This document shows, in pieces, positions 48,085-59,400 of a stretch of DNA of 64,000 nt. Positions within the stretch are counted from its first letter, which is position 1. Every line of letters starts with the position of its first letter. Location: positions 16,090,706 to 16,154,705 of the forward strand of contig NC_053417.1 in NCBI RefSeq assembly GCF_016859285.1, in the 5' to 3' direction. A program made the position numbers and the translations under genes. The stretch is from Xiphias gladius. Its lineage: Eukaryota; Chordata; Actinopteri; Istiophoriformes; Xiphiidae. Below the pieces are notes generated by a model. That model searched no databases. It saw nothing but the letters and a program-made list of their open reading frames with translations, and had not been told where the DNA came from.

Positions 48085-50426
48085 CACACTCACACAAACA
48101 CACACCTTGCATTGCAGCTTGTGTGTGTGGACCACATGTGGTGTGTGTTTACCCTCAGCAGGAGCTGTCGAATCAGCTCCTTCCTCGGTGGCCGTGGCAT
48201 CAGATGAAGTTAGGGGGTTACATGTCGAGGTTAGCAGGCAAAAACAAAAGCCATTCTACTGCCTCCACCATTTATGTACTTTACCACCAAGGTCAACTGA
48301 GTGACATTCACAGTAAATTTGAATGAGAGAGGGACAAAACAGGGAAGGATAACTAACAGGTAACTGGTTCATCCCTGGTATTAACCAGTACCTGGACTGT
48401 GATGTAGATATGACTTGTGGGTCCAGCAATGTAACCATCATAGGAATCCCCCTGCATTTTGTACTGCTACTTGTTCCGTTACCTTTTACAGGAACTGTTC
48501 CTGCAGGATGCAGGGACTTCGACAATGGATAATTCATTGTGAAAGATTAATGGCAGTAAAATTATTAATAAATCAAAGCATTAACGATGCTCTGAGTTAA
48601 AATTAGCAGCTGGAGGTTAGATTCATATTTGCAGCTAATAAAGCAGTTACTTCTAGATCTGAAGACTTCCTGAATAAGACAAATGCAATTGTTGGTCTAT
48701 TTGTTCAGTCAAAGTCACTGTAAATGAAGTCTGGTGACTGCTATGGACGGGAATGCAGTCTCCAGCACCGGAACGGTGTTGCCAGATTGGGCAGTTTTCT
48801 GCCACATTTGGCTACCTTTTATTTATTTGGGTGTCTAAAAACTGTTTTGGGGTGGTTGTGATAATTTGGGCTACTTTTTGTATGGTTTCCACCAATGAAA
48901 AGTTATGCTACATCCCAAAAAAAAGAGTCCCTCTTTTCATCCGAGTAGTATAATTGAGAATGACAGGGCATGCAGTTCAGTAGGCTCGGGCCGACACACA
49001 GTAACTTTTGACCAACAAAACCAAATGCCATTTCAGTTGATTTTACTTTTTTTCCTATTCCAATTATTGTTCTGTCATAGTTCTGTGATTAAAAAAAACT
49101 TGAAAAGTATTTTATATTATTTTAGGTTCAGATTTGGCCACTTTTTGTCTTTCCAATCTGGCAACACTGGCCCTGGAAAACCAACAGCTCAACCACAAGC
49201 ATCTTGGACCAGAGGTGCAGCTCTGTGCTGGTGTTATACTTCACTATACCTTACCAAAGACTACAGGGTTTTCTTTGACAAAGTAGTCACAGTGTGTTTG
49301 TACAATGGTCGGCTGCACACACCTATTTTAGGAGTTCCCAGTAAAACAGTAGGTTAAGTCAGTATTCTAGCATCGCTACACATACGCAGCATAAAAACAT
49401 AATGCAAATTTTTATACTTTGAAGTTGTATCTAATGCATATTCTGGTCCTCTGCCGTATCTTTAAAATTAAAAAAAAAAAAAAAAAAAGATTTTAAGCCG
49501 TAGGAGCCATTGTGTCCACAAGTGCAAGATAATGTTACTGCTGATCAAGTACATGCAAATAAAGAACAGTAAAGAGGAAGACCAGCTAATGTTTAAAGGG
49601 CCACTTAACAAATATTTATCTCTGATAATGAACACATACACTCAGTTGAAAGTTTATTAACTACAACTAGCATAAACTAATGCAGTCTAATACAACAGTC
49701 CTGCAATAAACCCTCCCTTCGTGAAGGTTATAATGTTCAGTATTTGTTGAAAGTGTTTCAGAGAGGTGTTGATTCAACTTCATGATCATTCTGGAGGCTG
49801 TAATTTGTAGCGCTGAGAAGTGTGTCTGTTATTTGGACAAAATAATACAGACGCCTGTCTGTATCTCACAACAAAATTGAACAGCGCCACAAACCAAAGC
49901 CTCCAAAATGACCATTAAGTTGAATCAAAAAATGACTATTATAACCTTCATGTGGGGAGGATTTACTGCAGCACTAGACTGCATTAGTTTTAGCTAAGTG
50001 GACCTAATATTCTGTCTTGAGTCGACCTCTCTGCTCCCAAATTCTAGGCACTTACAAAAGCAGCGGTCCCTGACCCTGATTTATTGCTCCCTGTTTGTTA
50101 GTAGCCTAATCTAGCTCGGATGAGGAAAGTTGGCCTCCCCTCCATGCAGTGTGGTTATTAAGGTGACTTCAGCTCCATGGGACAGCACCTGGAGCGCTTC
50201 CTTCAGCAGCTGGGGTGTCCTCAGCTGACGGGGCGGGGGCTGCCTCTCCCTCGACGTGGGGAGCTGCAGTCTCGGGGGGAGCAGCTTCCACAGGTGCGGG
50301 CTCCGCAGGTGTTTCCGCAGGTGGAGCCTGCGCCGGGGCGGGCTCAGGTTCCGTGGCGGGCTCAGGCGCCTTCTCGGCTGCCCTCTTGGCTGGGGACTTC
50401 TTGATGGGCGCAGGTTTGGCTGGCAT
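34398..50426 (-). CDS. mybph: myosin-binding protein H
   Basis: Twelve exons in coding order: 50189-50426, 48153-48179, 47537-47587, 47114-47179, 46077-46211, 45477-45644, 41860-41948, 41538-41733, 41065-41204, 39753-39912, 38549-38685, 34398-34592. Phases all match: 533 residues. The protein binds thick-filament myosin in vertebrate striated muscle. The first ~128 residues are Pro/Ala-rich ([18 protein letters not shown]). Then come FnIII ([27 protein letters not shown]), Ig ([13 protein letters not shown]), FnIII ([30 protein letters not shown]) and C-terminal Ig ([29 protein letters not shown]). This Fn-Ig-Fn-Ig layout is that of MyBP-H; MyBP-C paralogues carry six more N-terminal domains. 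The start is the ATG at 50426, about 30 bases below the expected cap site of a TATA box. The 27-base second exon is the least certain. Zebrafish-type a/b paralogue status is unknown. Confidence 0.92.
35190..35400. repeat. teleost short repeat ('ctgccaaggaggttatgtga')
   Basis: Contains 'cccgtttctgtttgtttgtt', 'caggattacgcaaaaactac', 'gatttgcactgaacttgg' and 'aagcacccattaattttggg', a well-known phrase set of a teleost dispersed repeat, in the last intron of mybph. Confidence 0.65.
37750..37880. repeat. hAT-like MITE fragment
   Basis: Starts 'gagatgcaattaactattat' and includes 'agaaaatagtgaagaagacc', matching one half of the family at 46351-46851. The second half is missing. Confidence 0.45.
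44100..44285. repeat. teleost short repeat ('gctcacaatgatagtgctaa')
   Basis: Holds 'catgctgatgtttagcggat', 'caccatgttaaccatcttag' and 'agtacagctgaggctgatgg', phrases of an abundant teleost repeat, in a mybph intron. Confidence 0.6.
46351..46851. repeat. hAT-like MITE, two partial copies joined
   Basis: Starts GGCTGTAATTAACGATTATC and ends ATCATTAATTGCACC, inverted. The inside carries two versions of the same middle ('gtccaaaacccaatagtgtt' and 'aaaactgaatatctttaggt'), so it may be a nested or rearranged pair. In the intron between mybph exons 47114 and 46077. Confidence 0.55.
47997..48096. repeat. (CA)n microsatellite
   Basis: About 40 CA units followed by CACTCA and CACAAA variants. It lies 56 bases from the candidate mybph exon 48153-48179, on its downstream side. 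Confidence 0.97.
48775..49172. mobile_element. non-autonomous DNA transposon with GTGTTGCCAGATTGG ends
   Basis: GTGTTGCCAGATTGG at 48777-48791 is matched by its exact reverse complement CCAATCTGGCAACAC at about 49156-49170. The ends lie about 395 bases apart, and the interior has no transposase. I could not see a convincing target-site duplication. In mybph intron 1. Confidence 0.7.
49640..50020. mobile_element. long palindromic (fold-back) MITE
   Basis: The arms are inverted over nearly the whole length. 'aaactaatgcagtctaatac' near 49675 pairs with 'gactgcattagttttagc' near 49978. 'ccttcgtgaaggttataat' pairs with 'attataaccttcatg'. 'gattcaacttcatgatcatt' pairs with 'aatgaccattaagttgaatc'. 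The centre is near 49840. This is a common teleost fold-back family; a decayed copy lies at 21595-22020. In mybph intron 1. Confidence 0.8.
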
Positions 50427-50481
50427 CGCGCACACAGACGGTCAGTCCTCTGGATGAAGGCACCAGGAGGGTCTTAGGTAA

Positions 50482-50530
50482 TATATATAGTGGGAGGGTT
50501 GGTGGTCTTGTACGCAGCTCCACCCATTCC
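50482..50530 (-). promoter_or_regulatory. mybph promoter: TATA box and M-CAT site
   Basis: On the minus strand TATATATA (50482-50489) lies about 60 bases upstream of the mybph start codon, so the cap site would be near 50455. CATTCC at 50525-50530, 35-40 bases further upstream, is the M-CAT core bound by TEAD factors in many muscle promoters. Position and gene type agree; binding is inferred. Confidence 0.6.
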
Positions 50531-50833
50531 CTGACTCCGATGCCCCCCTCCCCACTCCAGTCACATCCTCATCTTTCTTAGGACCCGTAACCTGCGCAGG
50601 CAGGACAAATCCTGGCTTGGTATAACCCCAGTCACATTGTTTCACTAGAAGCAAGTACATCTGCATTCAGGAAGTGCTAAATTCTATCTTGCCCTAAAAA
50701 AGAGGACCATGCACTATTAAAATCATCATCCAGCCTAATAAATGATCATAAACAGTAATATTAGCGCCCCCCCGTGGATAAAATGATGAAAGCAGACAAC
50801 CAAGGCAGGTAGTGATATGAAGAATGGCATGAC

Positions 50834-53423
50834 TTTATTGTGTCCTTTGCTCAGTGTTAGACATATGGGATTTGATGTGGTTATGGAGACATGCCATACA
50901 ACCATTATTAGGTCTCCTTTTAAGCCAAGTGCTCCTTCCTACTGGAGGAAGACAATAAAACCACCGAGGACGCCCATTTTCTGCATACAGGAGCCAAGCC
51001 TTCTCTTAGATCTCTACGTTTTTTAGTGATTGTTGTCGCAGATGCACTGACTATTTACAGTGTTTACAATAGTGATGTCATGTACAAAAGAGAAAAAAAA
51101 CCTTTACAAATATTTGCATAAGAAAAAACAAATGTCTGCTCTTAAAAACAATGCGAAAAAGGGAAGATATCCAGTTATTAAAAAACCCTCCCGTGGTAAG
51201 GTTTAAGTGTGGTAGGTCCAATGAAACAAAACTTTGGGAACACACCAGGGATACATGCGTCATCATTACATCTCCGGGCTAATATCTGTTCTAACACTGC
51301 TCCCTACTCTCAGGCAACTCCTCATAGATGTCCAGTCGTTCACATTTAGGTTTAAAATGGTGTATAATCACACACAAGCAGCCCAGTCATGATACACATT
51401 CTGATCGACTGCAGAGTTTACTGACACACACATCACCTTAACTACCAGCCACAGGCCCAAATCGACTCTCCACCCAAATCTGGGCATCAAGGTGACGACA
51501 TTAAAGTGACATCAGAGTAGTTGAGAGGAAGTGAAGATGTTTCCTCTAAATCGAGGCCTCCTTGTGGTAGATTAAAGCGGCTGAAAAGCTGCTTTAGGCC
51601 AAATTGTGTTTCAGGCACAGACAGACTTAGGCATCAGGTCTCTACTGTCCACCAGCACTATGCTGTTTGGAAAGTAGAGGGACATCTGGACAGAATATGG
51701 CAGTCTGAGGTACTTCAGGGTCAAGGGGTGAGGTTAAAGTTTATCTCTACTACATACAGTTTCCTCCTTTTGCACATTTTTATGCTGCCTTCCTTCATCA
51801 CAAGAACAGTCAAGATGTGAGCAATAAATACTCTCTGTAATCTAGTACTCTATAACATATATTATGTGCAAACGAATGAAGGAAAGAAGTGAGAGGAAGC
51901 CACTTAAAAATGAGATTCAAGCATTCTTAACCCCAGCCCTTACTCTTACTGTAACTCTTAAAACAATGTGTGAGAAGGAAACTGATTTCTACAGTTTTGA
52001 AAAACGATATTAATGAGGAAGGAAATGTTTTTTTGTACATTTTCTTATCACTTGATGGGAGTTTTTTTTTTTTTTGTCCTCCACTTCTCCCGAGGGGATA
52101 ATGAATGAGAAATGATCGAAACAGCGATGGTGGAACTTTGCCTCTACGCTGTCTGCTGCTGTCGATAATGGCATGCTTGGTATACATACGTACTAGATGA
52201 TAATTACTGTATACAGAGGCTCATTGAAGATGACTCAGTATAAAATCCTAAAAAAATCAAGATTTTCAAAGCTGTATCCTCATCTATCACAAGAGAAGTT
52301 TGTGTTTTAAAATGGATATCTAAATACAGAATAGAAGCAAGCATAGTCAGAAATGGTAGGCCGTTTTGGCACACTAGATAAACAAGCAGTTTTTGTCGTT
52401 TCTTTTTTTTTCTCTGTGTCTTTACAATGCATTATTTTGAGTATAGGGTCAATGTCTGTTGTTATGATCAGTATATTACTGGAGCAAATCACTGACAATG
52501 ACATTTTCTACACAGACTGCTTCATTTTTTCAATTCATTATTCACCCATGCATGTTACTCTTACAGCTTCTCGGTTCTCGTATTTGATCCATGAACGACA
52601 CAATGGCTGAACTTGGAGAGACAAAAACATTCAAGGCCATTTTCATAGTTGTGTTATCGAGCGTGTGTTATCTTCTACCGAGCACCTTTGATAAGACAAA
52701 AAGCACACCAGGAGGGCACTGAGGCAGAAATTGGTAGATGCCGCTATCTAGAGGAATTACTAATGAACTGCATGATTTGGCCAAACTGATAGTCCCCCAT
52801 TTGATACACAATCACTGACACAGCCTCCTTAAATCCAATTACCACATGTAGAAAATAAAGTGCATTTTTGGCTGTTGTCCAGTGATGGTCCTACTTTTGG
52901 GGAAAATCAGAGTCTTTTACCTCTGAGTTGAATTTCTTTCTGAAATGACACACGTGCCTTCATAGAAAACCAGTAAGCACCAATAGTTGTACTGAAATTT
53001 GTGGCAGTCAAACACACACAAAACAAAATAGAACAAATGGGTCTTGATCGGTAGGATTATAGGTAATATTTTGCATCATACTATTCCGGTTATCATGCAT
53101 TTGCAGATTCAACAACAAACCATCTGGGACAAACTGGGGGCAGAGAAGAGACAAATCAATATCTTTCCCTGACAAGATCATCACAGCTTCCTATGAAAGC
53201 AGTTTAACTGTCCTTCCAATGTTGTGGTAGCAGGGCAGAGCAAACCCTTCATCCATAATCACTCTCTCTGTAGATCCTTTACATTTAGCTTTGTAACTGC
53301 TCACTGAGCACACAGTAAAGTTCATTACTGAGTCTTTAAAGTCTCATTGCGACTGCACTCGCTGTGTCAGCCGTAATAAAGAGTCCATAGTTCCATAGCT
53401 TGACTGACAGTCGTATGTTGTCC
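50834..53423 (-). other. probable nav1 3' UTR with poly(A) signal
   Basis: No coding frame is supported in this stretch. A minus-strand AATAAA lies at 50834-50839. If used, the nav1 3' UTR is about 2.6 kb, normal for a neuronal gene, and ends some 350 bases before the mybph TATA box. Other hexamers upstream in the UTR could be used instead. Nothing repeat-like stands out. Confidence 0.45.
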
Positions 53424-56400
53424 TCAGAGTGTAGCCAGCAGAGTGGGATCAAGACTGCCTTCTCGCTCTGGAGACTCTATGTAGTTGGCCGACTCCTGGA
53501 GCTTCAGCAGCATGGCCATCTGGAGGAGACAGAGAGGCAGAGTGAGTCAAACTGCAGATTAACAGACATGTTTTGTTTTCCAGGGTTAGATTTAGCTTGG
53601 CACAGATGAAATCCATTAACCTGTCAAATGTTTCTATGATTATTGAGATAGTCTGTTGGCTTTTGACATGTCAGAAAATAGTGAAATCTGCCCATCATTA
53701 TTTTCTAGAGCTCACCGGCACATCTTCAAATGGGTTGTATTGCCTAAGCATTGGTCCCATAAAACACAAATAGAAATTTAAATCGGATATAAAACAGAAA
53801 TAAGAGATAAATCCTCATATTTGAGGGACGTGTACCAGCCTTAATTTGGCATTTTTGCTTGATTTTTGCCAAAGATAAACATCTGCTGTGGGAACTTCAT
53901 ATTTAATAGACAGATATCAGAATGGTATCAACTTTCGGTATCAACAAGATATAACATGTTAATTATTGAGCTTTAGAGGTGCAGATTTTGTTACCTTGGA
54001 CAGAACCGGGATAGCTGTTTCCACTGTTCCCGGTCTTTATGCTAAGCTAAACTAAGCTAACCGCCTACTGGTGGTGACTTCATATTTAATAGACAGATAT
54101 CAGAATGGTATCAACTTTCAGTAAGAAAACGAACAAGCCTACTTCCCAAAATGACAAACTATTCCTTTAAGCTTTCAGTCATTTTCTGAAAAACAGGTCA
54201 CAGATACAGTAAGTGCATGTTTTTGCAGATTTAGAACCCAACTACTGGGTGAGAAAAGGTTATGTGGTGAAGCTGGGTGTTGGTCACAATACTGCCCGCA
54301 CAAGAAAAGGCTACAAGTGAGGAAATACCAGTTAAATAGCTCAATGTCATCAGCTCAGCAAAATGGGAGATGTGGGAGATTGAACTTTTTAAAAATGTAG
54401 AAAATAATATCACAGCTTACTTAACAAGTAGTAGTAGTTACTGGCTGTCTTTTTCACAAGACATGAAGGTAAAGTCTCGTGAAAAATAAGGTTTTTGAAT
54501 TGCTGCTCTTTTGTCTTGTTATTTGGTGCCAAGCGGAGCTCCAGTAAAGGAACTCTACACTGCAGCTTTTAATTTGTGTTTTTCTCTCGTTCACTGTTTT
54601 GACCTGGCTATAGTCTCTCATCCTCTGTGTGTGTCCCTTAACAAAGTGCTGCAGATTTTACACTGGCTTTTCTCAGATGTTTCAAAGAAACTTGAGAAAC
54701 AATTTCCTCAGCTAAAGTGGTCATTGCTTTGTTACAAATGCTATTAATATGAACTTCAGTTCCCTCTTCCCGTATTTTTTTCCAATGAAAAGGAACACCT
54801 TAAAATACATACTGCACGAGCCCAAACATGCAATTTTCAGTGGTGCTGCTTTTCTTTCATTTAACCTGTGCAAAACTGTGCAGTCTTTTAGTAAATAAGA
54901 ACTTAATTTGACTGTTTAGCGCCTATAATCCTCTTAGTGTATTATCAAAATAATTTCTTAATGAATTTTCTGCTGATTGACTGATTAGCTGACATCTGCC
55001 CTTAACTAGTCCCCTCATCTCAAGAGAAACTCACCAGTGGGTCTGACTCCAGTGTGCTGGGTGGAGGTGTATCTTTGGGGGGTTTCTTCTCCTCACTGGG
55101 TGCACCTATGCTGGGGGGAGGTAGGTGAAAGAGTCTGGATTGGTCTTGCTGTGCATTGGGCCAAGGGAGGGTGCCTCTCACCCACTCCACTGGATCCTCC
55201 CATACTGCCTTCTGCCCATGAACCTGAGGGAACAGATGGAAATGTAAAACAACATGTGGAGCTGACTTCTTGTTGTTACCACTAATGTTACATTTTGGAG
55301 GAAGTCTGTGTCTCTGTTCACCTTGATGCCGTCTTTGGCTCCCTCTTGCAGGTAGGGTATGATGGAGTGGTTCCACAGGTCAATAAACCACTGCCTGAAC
55401 TCTGCCACTGATACTGGGCACGACAGGAAGAAGCAAGGACCTGGGGGAGGAAAAAATTCCCTTTAACTGCTTTCCTGAGTTATTCCTCACTGTTACAGAT
55501 CCAACCACCTCCCCTGTTCCCTGTTTTCTACCTTAACTGAGCCTATGTCCACTGTATCTCACCTATAAGGAAGTCTGAAGTGCTGTGTTTCTCCAGAAAA
55601 GTGTGGAGGTGGTACCAGAGCTGTGGGACCCAGTCGAGTACGTGGAGGAGAGCTTGCTGGCGTGCTGGGTCCTGCTCTTCCTCCTGGTAGGCCTCCACAG
55701 CTTTACGGTGTAGGTACCTCAGCAGGAACCCGTTTGCTGGTTCCACATTGTTGGAGAACGTCACCATCCTGTGATCATGTGCAAGTGTGTGTTACTTTCT
55801 GTTAGCGTCATTTTGCATTTAATATTATTTTAAAGTCAGAGAAGGCATTGTAAACATTTTTTGGCTTTGTGCTCACCTGAAGCTGAGGTGCAGTCCGTGG
55901 TTAGACGTCATCTTCAGTGGCTGATTGGTCGTTCCAACGATGTAAGGACTGAAAGAAACATCAGCAGAGGAAATTATTTACTTTCATGAACCAAATATTA
56001 TTTTAACTCCTCAGTGAAATACTGTAACTGTTTGAATTGACTAACCATTTGTGATACTTGCAGGTGAGCGCTCCATTAACAAGTTCAGTGATGGCTGCTG
56101 AATCACTAATGTCATCTATGATAACAACCAGTGGCAGCTCTCCTCCACTGTCTCTGTCAATCTGATTCGCTAGGTTGGACAGATACAACTGCAGGTCCTA
56201 TAACAGAAAAGAAAGGTGAAAATATAATTTTCATGAATCCGTATTCAGACTTATGAATGAAAAGAAAAAGACCCCTGAGTAACATCTTACCTTCTGTGAC
56301 TGACGGTGCATGTTGAAGGTGACAGCAGCGCTGCGCCCCAGGAGACAGGACTCATGGTCGGCCTCAGAAGAGTCGGTCCAGCTGCGCTGCAGGAGGTAAT

Positions 56401-59400
56401 GGGCCAGACGCTGAGCTAGGTAGGTCTTTCCTGTCCCACTGGGCCCAGACAGAACCAGACGCCTGTGCTTCAGCAGCAGGCTGATGTAGTGCAGCACCAT
56501 GGGCTTAGGAATCAGAGTCTCAAACACCAACGAGTCAACACATTTTTCTCTAAGACCTAGAGAGAGGACAAGCAAGGGGATTTTTTTAGTACTTTAAAAT
56601 GTGTTCAACAGGATACAATGTATAATTAAAGAAACAAGCCAGTGGTTTTGCATATTTTATGCAGATTAGGCATATATTTTACTTAATTTCCCTTTGTCCA
56701 TTCTCCAAAAGATCCTTAATTTGATTTCTCACCATCTAGGCAACCATCGGTTTACTCTTATTTCAATATGGTTTGAAGATCAACTTGAAATGTGCTTGAG
56801 GGACATAATAGTTTAAATTAACATTCTGTTTCCTTGACAAAAACTTTAACTTTAGTTTTCATCTCAAGGCAATGCAGTGGTGAGCAGAGACTACTCTGAA
56901 AAAAAGGGTTTCGCAAAAGGGAACGTTTTTAGTGGAAAACATAACTAAATCCATACAGTCATTTTCACAATGTCCCTGTTTGCTTAATTGTTTGTCTTCT
57001 TTGTTAATTTTCTGATAATGTGGCTCACATGTAATTCATTGCAACAGCTGACTCTCCAGGATGTCAGATCATCTTAAATCACACCTGCATGCAGCTGCAT
57101 TACCAGAAGATGATACCCAAATTTTGACAAAAACATAATGTCTCAAAGATGATTTTTATAGCATAGTGATATTAACTTAAACAAGTGGCTGCTTAGAAGC
57201 TAGTAAATAAACCAAATCAAAATGTTTGCCAATAATTGCGAATTAGAGACAATTTTAAGCAAAACTACGAGTATGGTTTCTATTATCAGTCGAGGACACT
57301 CATTAACCTTTCAGCGTGACATATATTCGAGCTGAACCACTGCTGAGACAACGATAAGGTGAGGCCTGAGGTTTGTCCCCTCCTATCACCCTCTGCCCTC
57401 CCTGGGTCAGCTGGTATGTGTTCAGCGAATCACAGGACAAACCCAGGCTGGCTGTCGGGTCCACTTGAGTTAGGTAGTCCTGAACAAAAGAGAAAAATAA
57501 ATCAAATGACCACAGTTAAAACATATGAAGCTTGATCTATCAAGTCATAGCTACACTATTTGTTAGAACCACTAATGTCTACACAGTGAAAGAGGACGAT
57601 TATTGACTTACTCTGAAGGTCTTTGCTATAATAGAGTCGAGACAGGCCCAGTCAGTCCTCGCAGTGACCAGCACTGAGCCCAAGTAATACTCCTGCTGTT
57701 TACTGTCCTACAGAGACACAGCGAGGGAAAGAGAGAGTCCACAATTTTCAAGTGCTTCAATTTAAAGCCGTTGACTTTACTGGATATTGTAGCCATTAAT
57801 GGTGTTCTATCTTTACCTCTGGCTGATCTCCAATGCGAACCAGTACTCGTGCGCACACCTCATCCCTTGGCGAGGACACACTTAGCATGTCAACTGGAGA
57901 CACGTCTGAAAGAGAAGAGGAAACAAGGAATGAATGAAATGTAACTTTTTCATAGCTAAATATTGGAGACGGTTCTGTTTGTCTCTCACCTGGGTCTTTA
58001 CAATCATTCAGACTGAGGCTGAAGGACTTGGTTAGGGACATGCTCATCGGCTGCCTCAGTGAGGACCCCAGAAGAGAGGCGAGGCCTGAAGGCTGGGAGG
58101 TGGAGGAGGTGGGACCAGGGCCTCCGAGACTGGGCTGACTTCCTGTTTTCAAATGGTCATTCTCCGCCTTCAAGTTCTCCACAGTTGACTAGAACATGGG
58201 CAGGGAAATACTTGAAGTTATATTAACACACAAATGCAACATCACTCCTACATATACTTTCAGTATGTACTTTAATGAACAAACATGCACATACGGGCAA
58301 AACAAACCTGCATGTTGTTCATGGCTTCTCTGAGCTGCTCCAGCTGATGAGCGGAGTTTAAGGCCTCCAGTCGGATGTCTGTCAGTTCCCTCTCTTTCAC
58401 CCAGAGTTCTGAGCGTAGCTCTGATACTGCTGTTTCCTCGTTGTCCCCTTCTTCTGTAGTCTCCATGATCCTGGAGGCGACAGGATGCACTCATCAGGGC
58501 CAGACACCCATGAAGGCAAAACTGGCTGTCTCACTGATGAGCTAAGAGCTGGAGTAAAGTGTTTAGGTACTTACACAGAGGAGGTGGCGGAAGCTGAGGT
58601 TTTGAGGGATGAAGGCTGAATCTCTCCTCCTTCTCCCCCCTCATGAAGCATCTTTGGGGAATTGGGAGCAGAGGAGTCGGGGGTGGCGATTTCCTCAATG
58701 TCTGAGTAGGCTTTGGAGCCTTTCTTAATGCTGAATGCCTTGTTGAAGGAGCTCCTCAGCTACAAAGAAACAGAGGAGCAGGGAGGAGGAAGGCGAGACG
58801 AGCAGACTATTGAAATAATATTCAGTGGTTGACTCTATTTATTACTAAGAGGATAAAGAAAGGAGTGTTAGGATTGTTAATTTGACACATGCTAAACATT
58901 ACAGGAATAGTTTGTCATTTTTTAACCACACGTAACTCCTGGAAAACCACAACCTGTTCTTATTACAGGTCGATTTTTGTGCGAATTAAACAAACAAGAT
59001 ATAACATGTTAATTATTGAGCTTTAGCTGTGCAGATTTTGTTACCTTGGACAGAACCAGGATAGCTGTTTCCCCTGATCCCGATCTTTATGCTAAGCTAA
59101 ACTAAGCTAACCGCCTGCTGGTGGTAACTTCATATGTAATGGAAAGATATCAGAATGGTATCAACTTTCAGCAAGAAAAACGAACAAGCGTACTTCCCAA
59201 AATGACAAACTATTCCTTTAAGCTTTCAGTCATTTTCTGAAAAACAGGTCACAGTTACAGTAAGTGCATGTTTTTGCAGATTTAGAACCCAACTACTGGG
59301 TGAGAAAAGGTTATGTGGTGAAGCTGGGTGTTGGTCACAATACTGCCCGCACATATTTTTGCTGAGGGATAAAATACACAGTAAAGCATGGTGTAAATGA

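Noticed and set aside
50427-50435. Earlier start for MyBP-H at GTG 50435
   Set aside because: It is a GTG, not ATG, in a vertebrate gene. The ATG at 50426 fits the TATA box and the expected leader.
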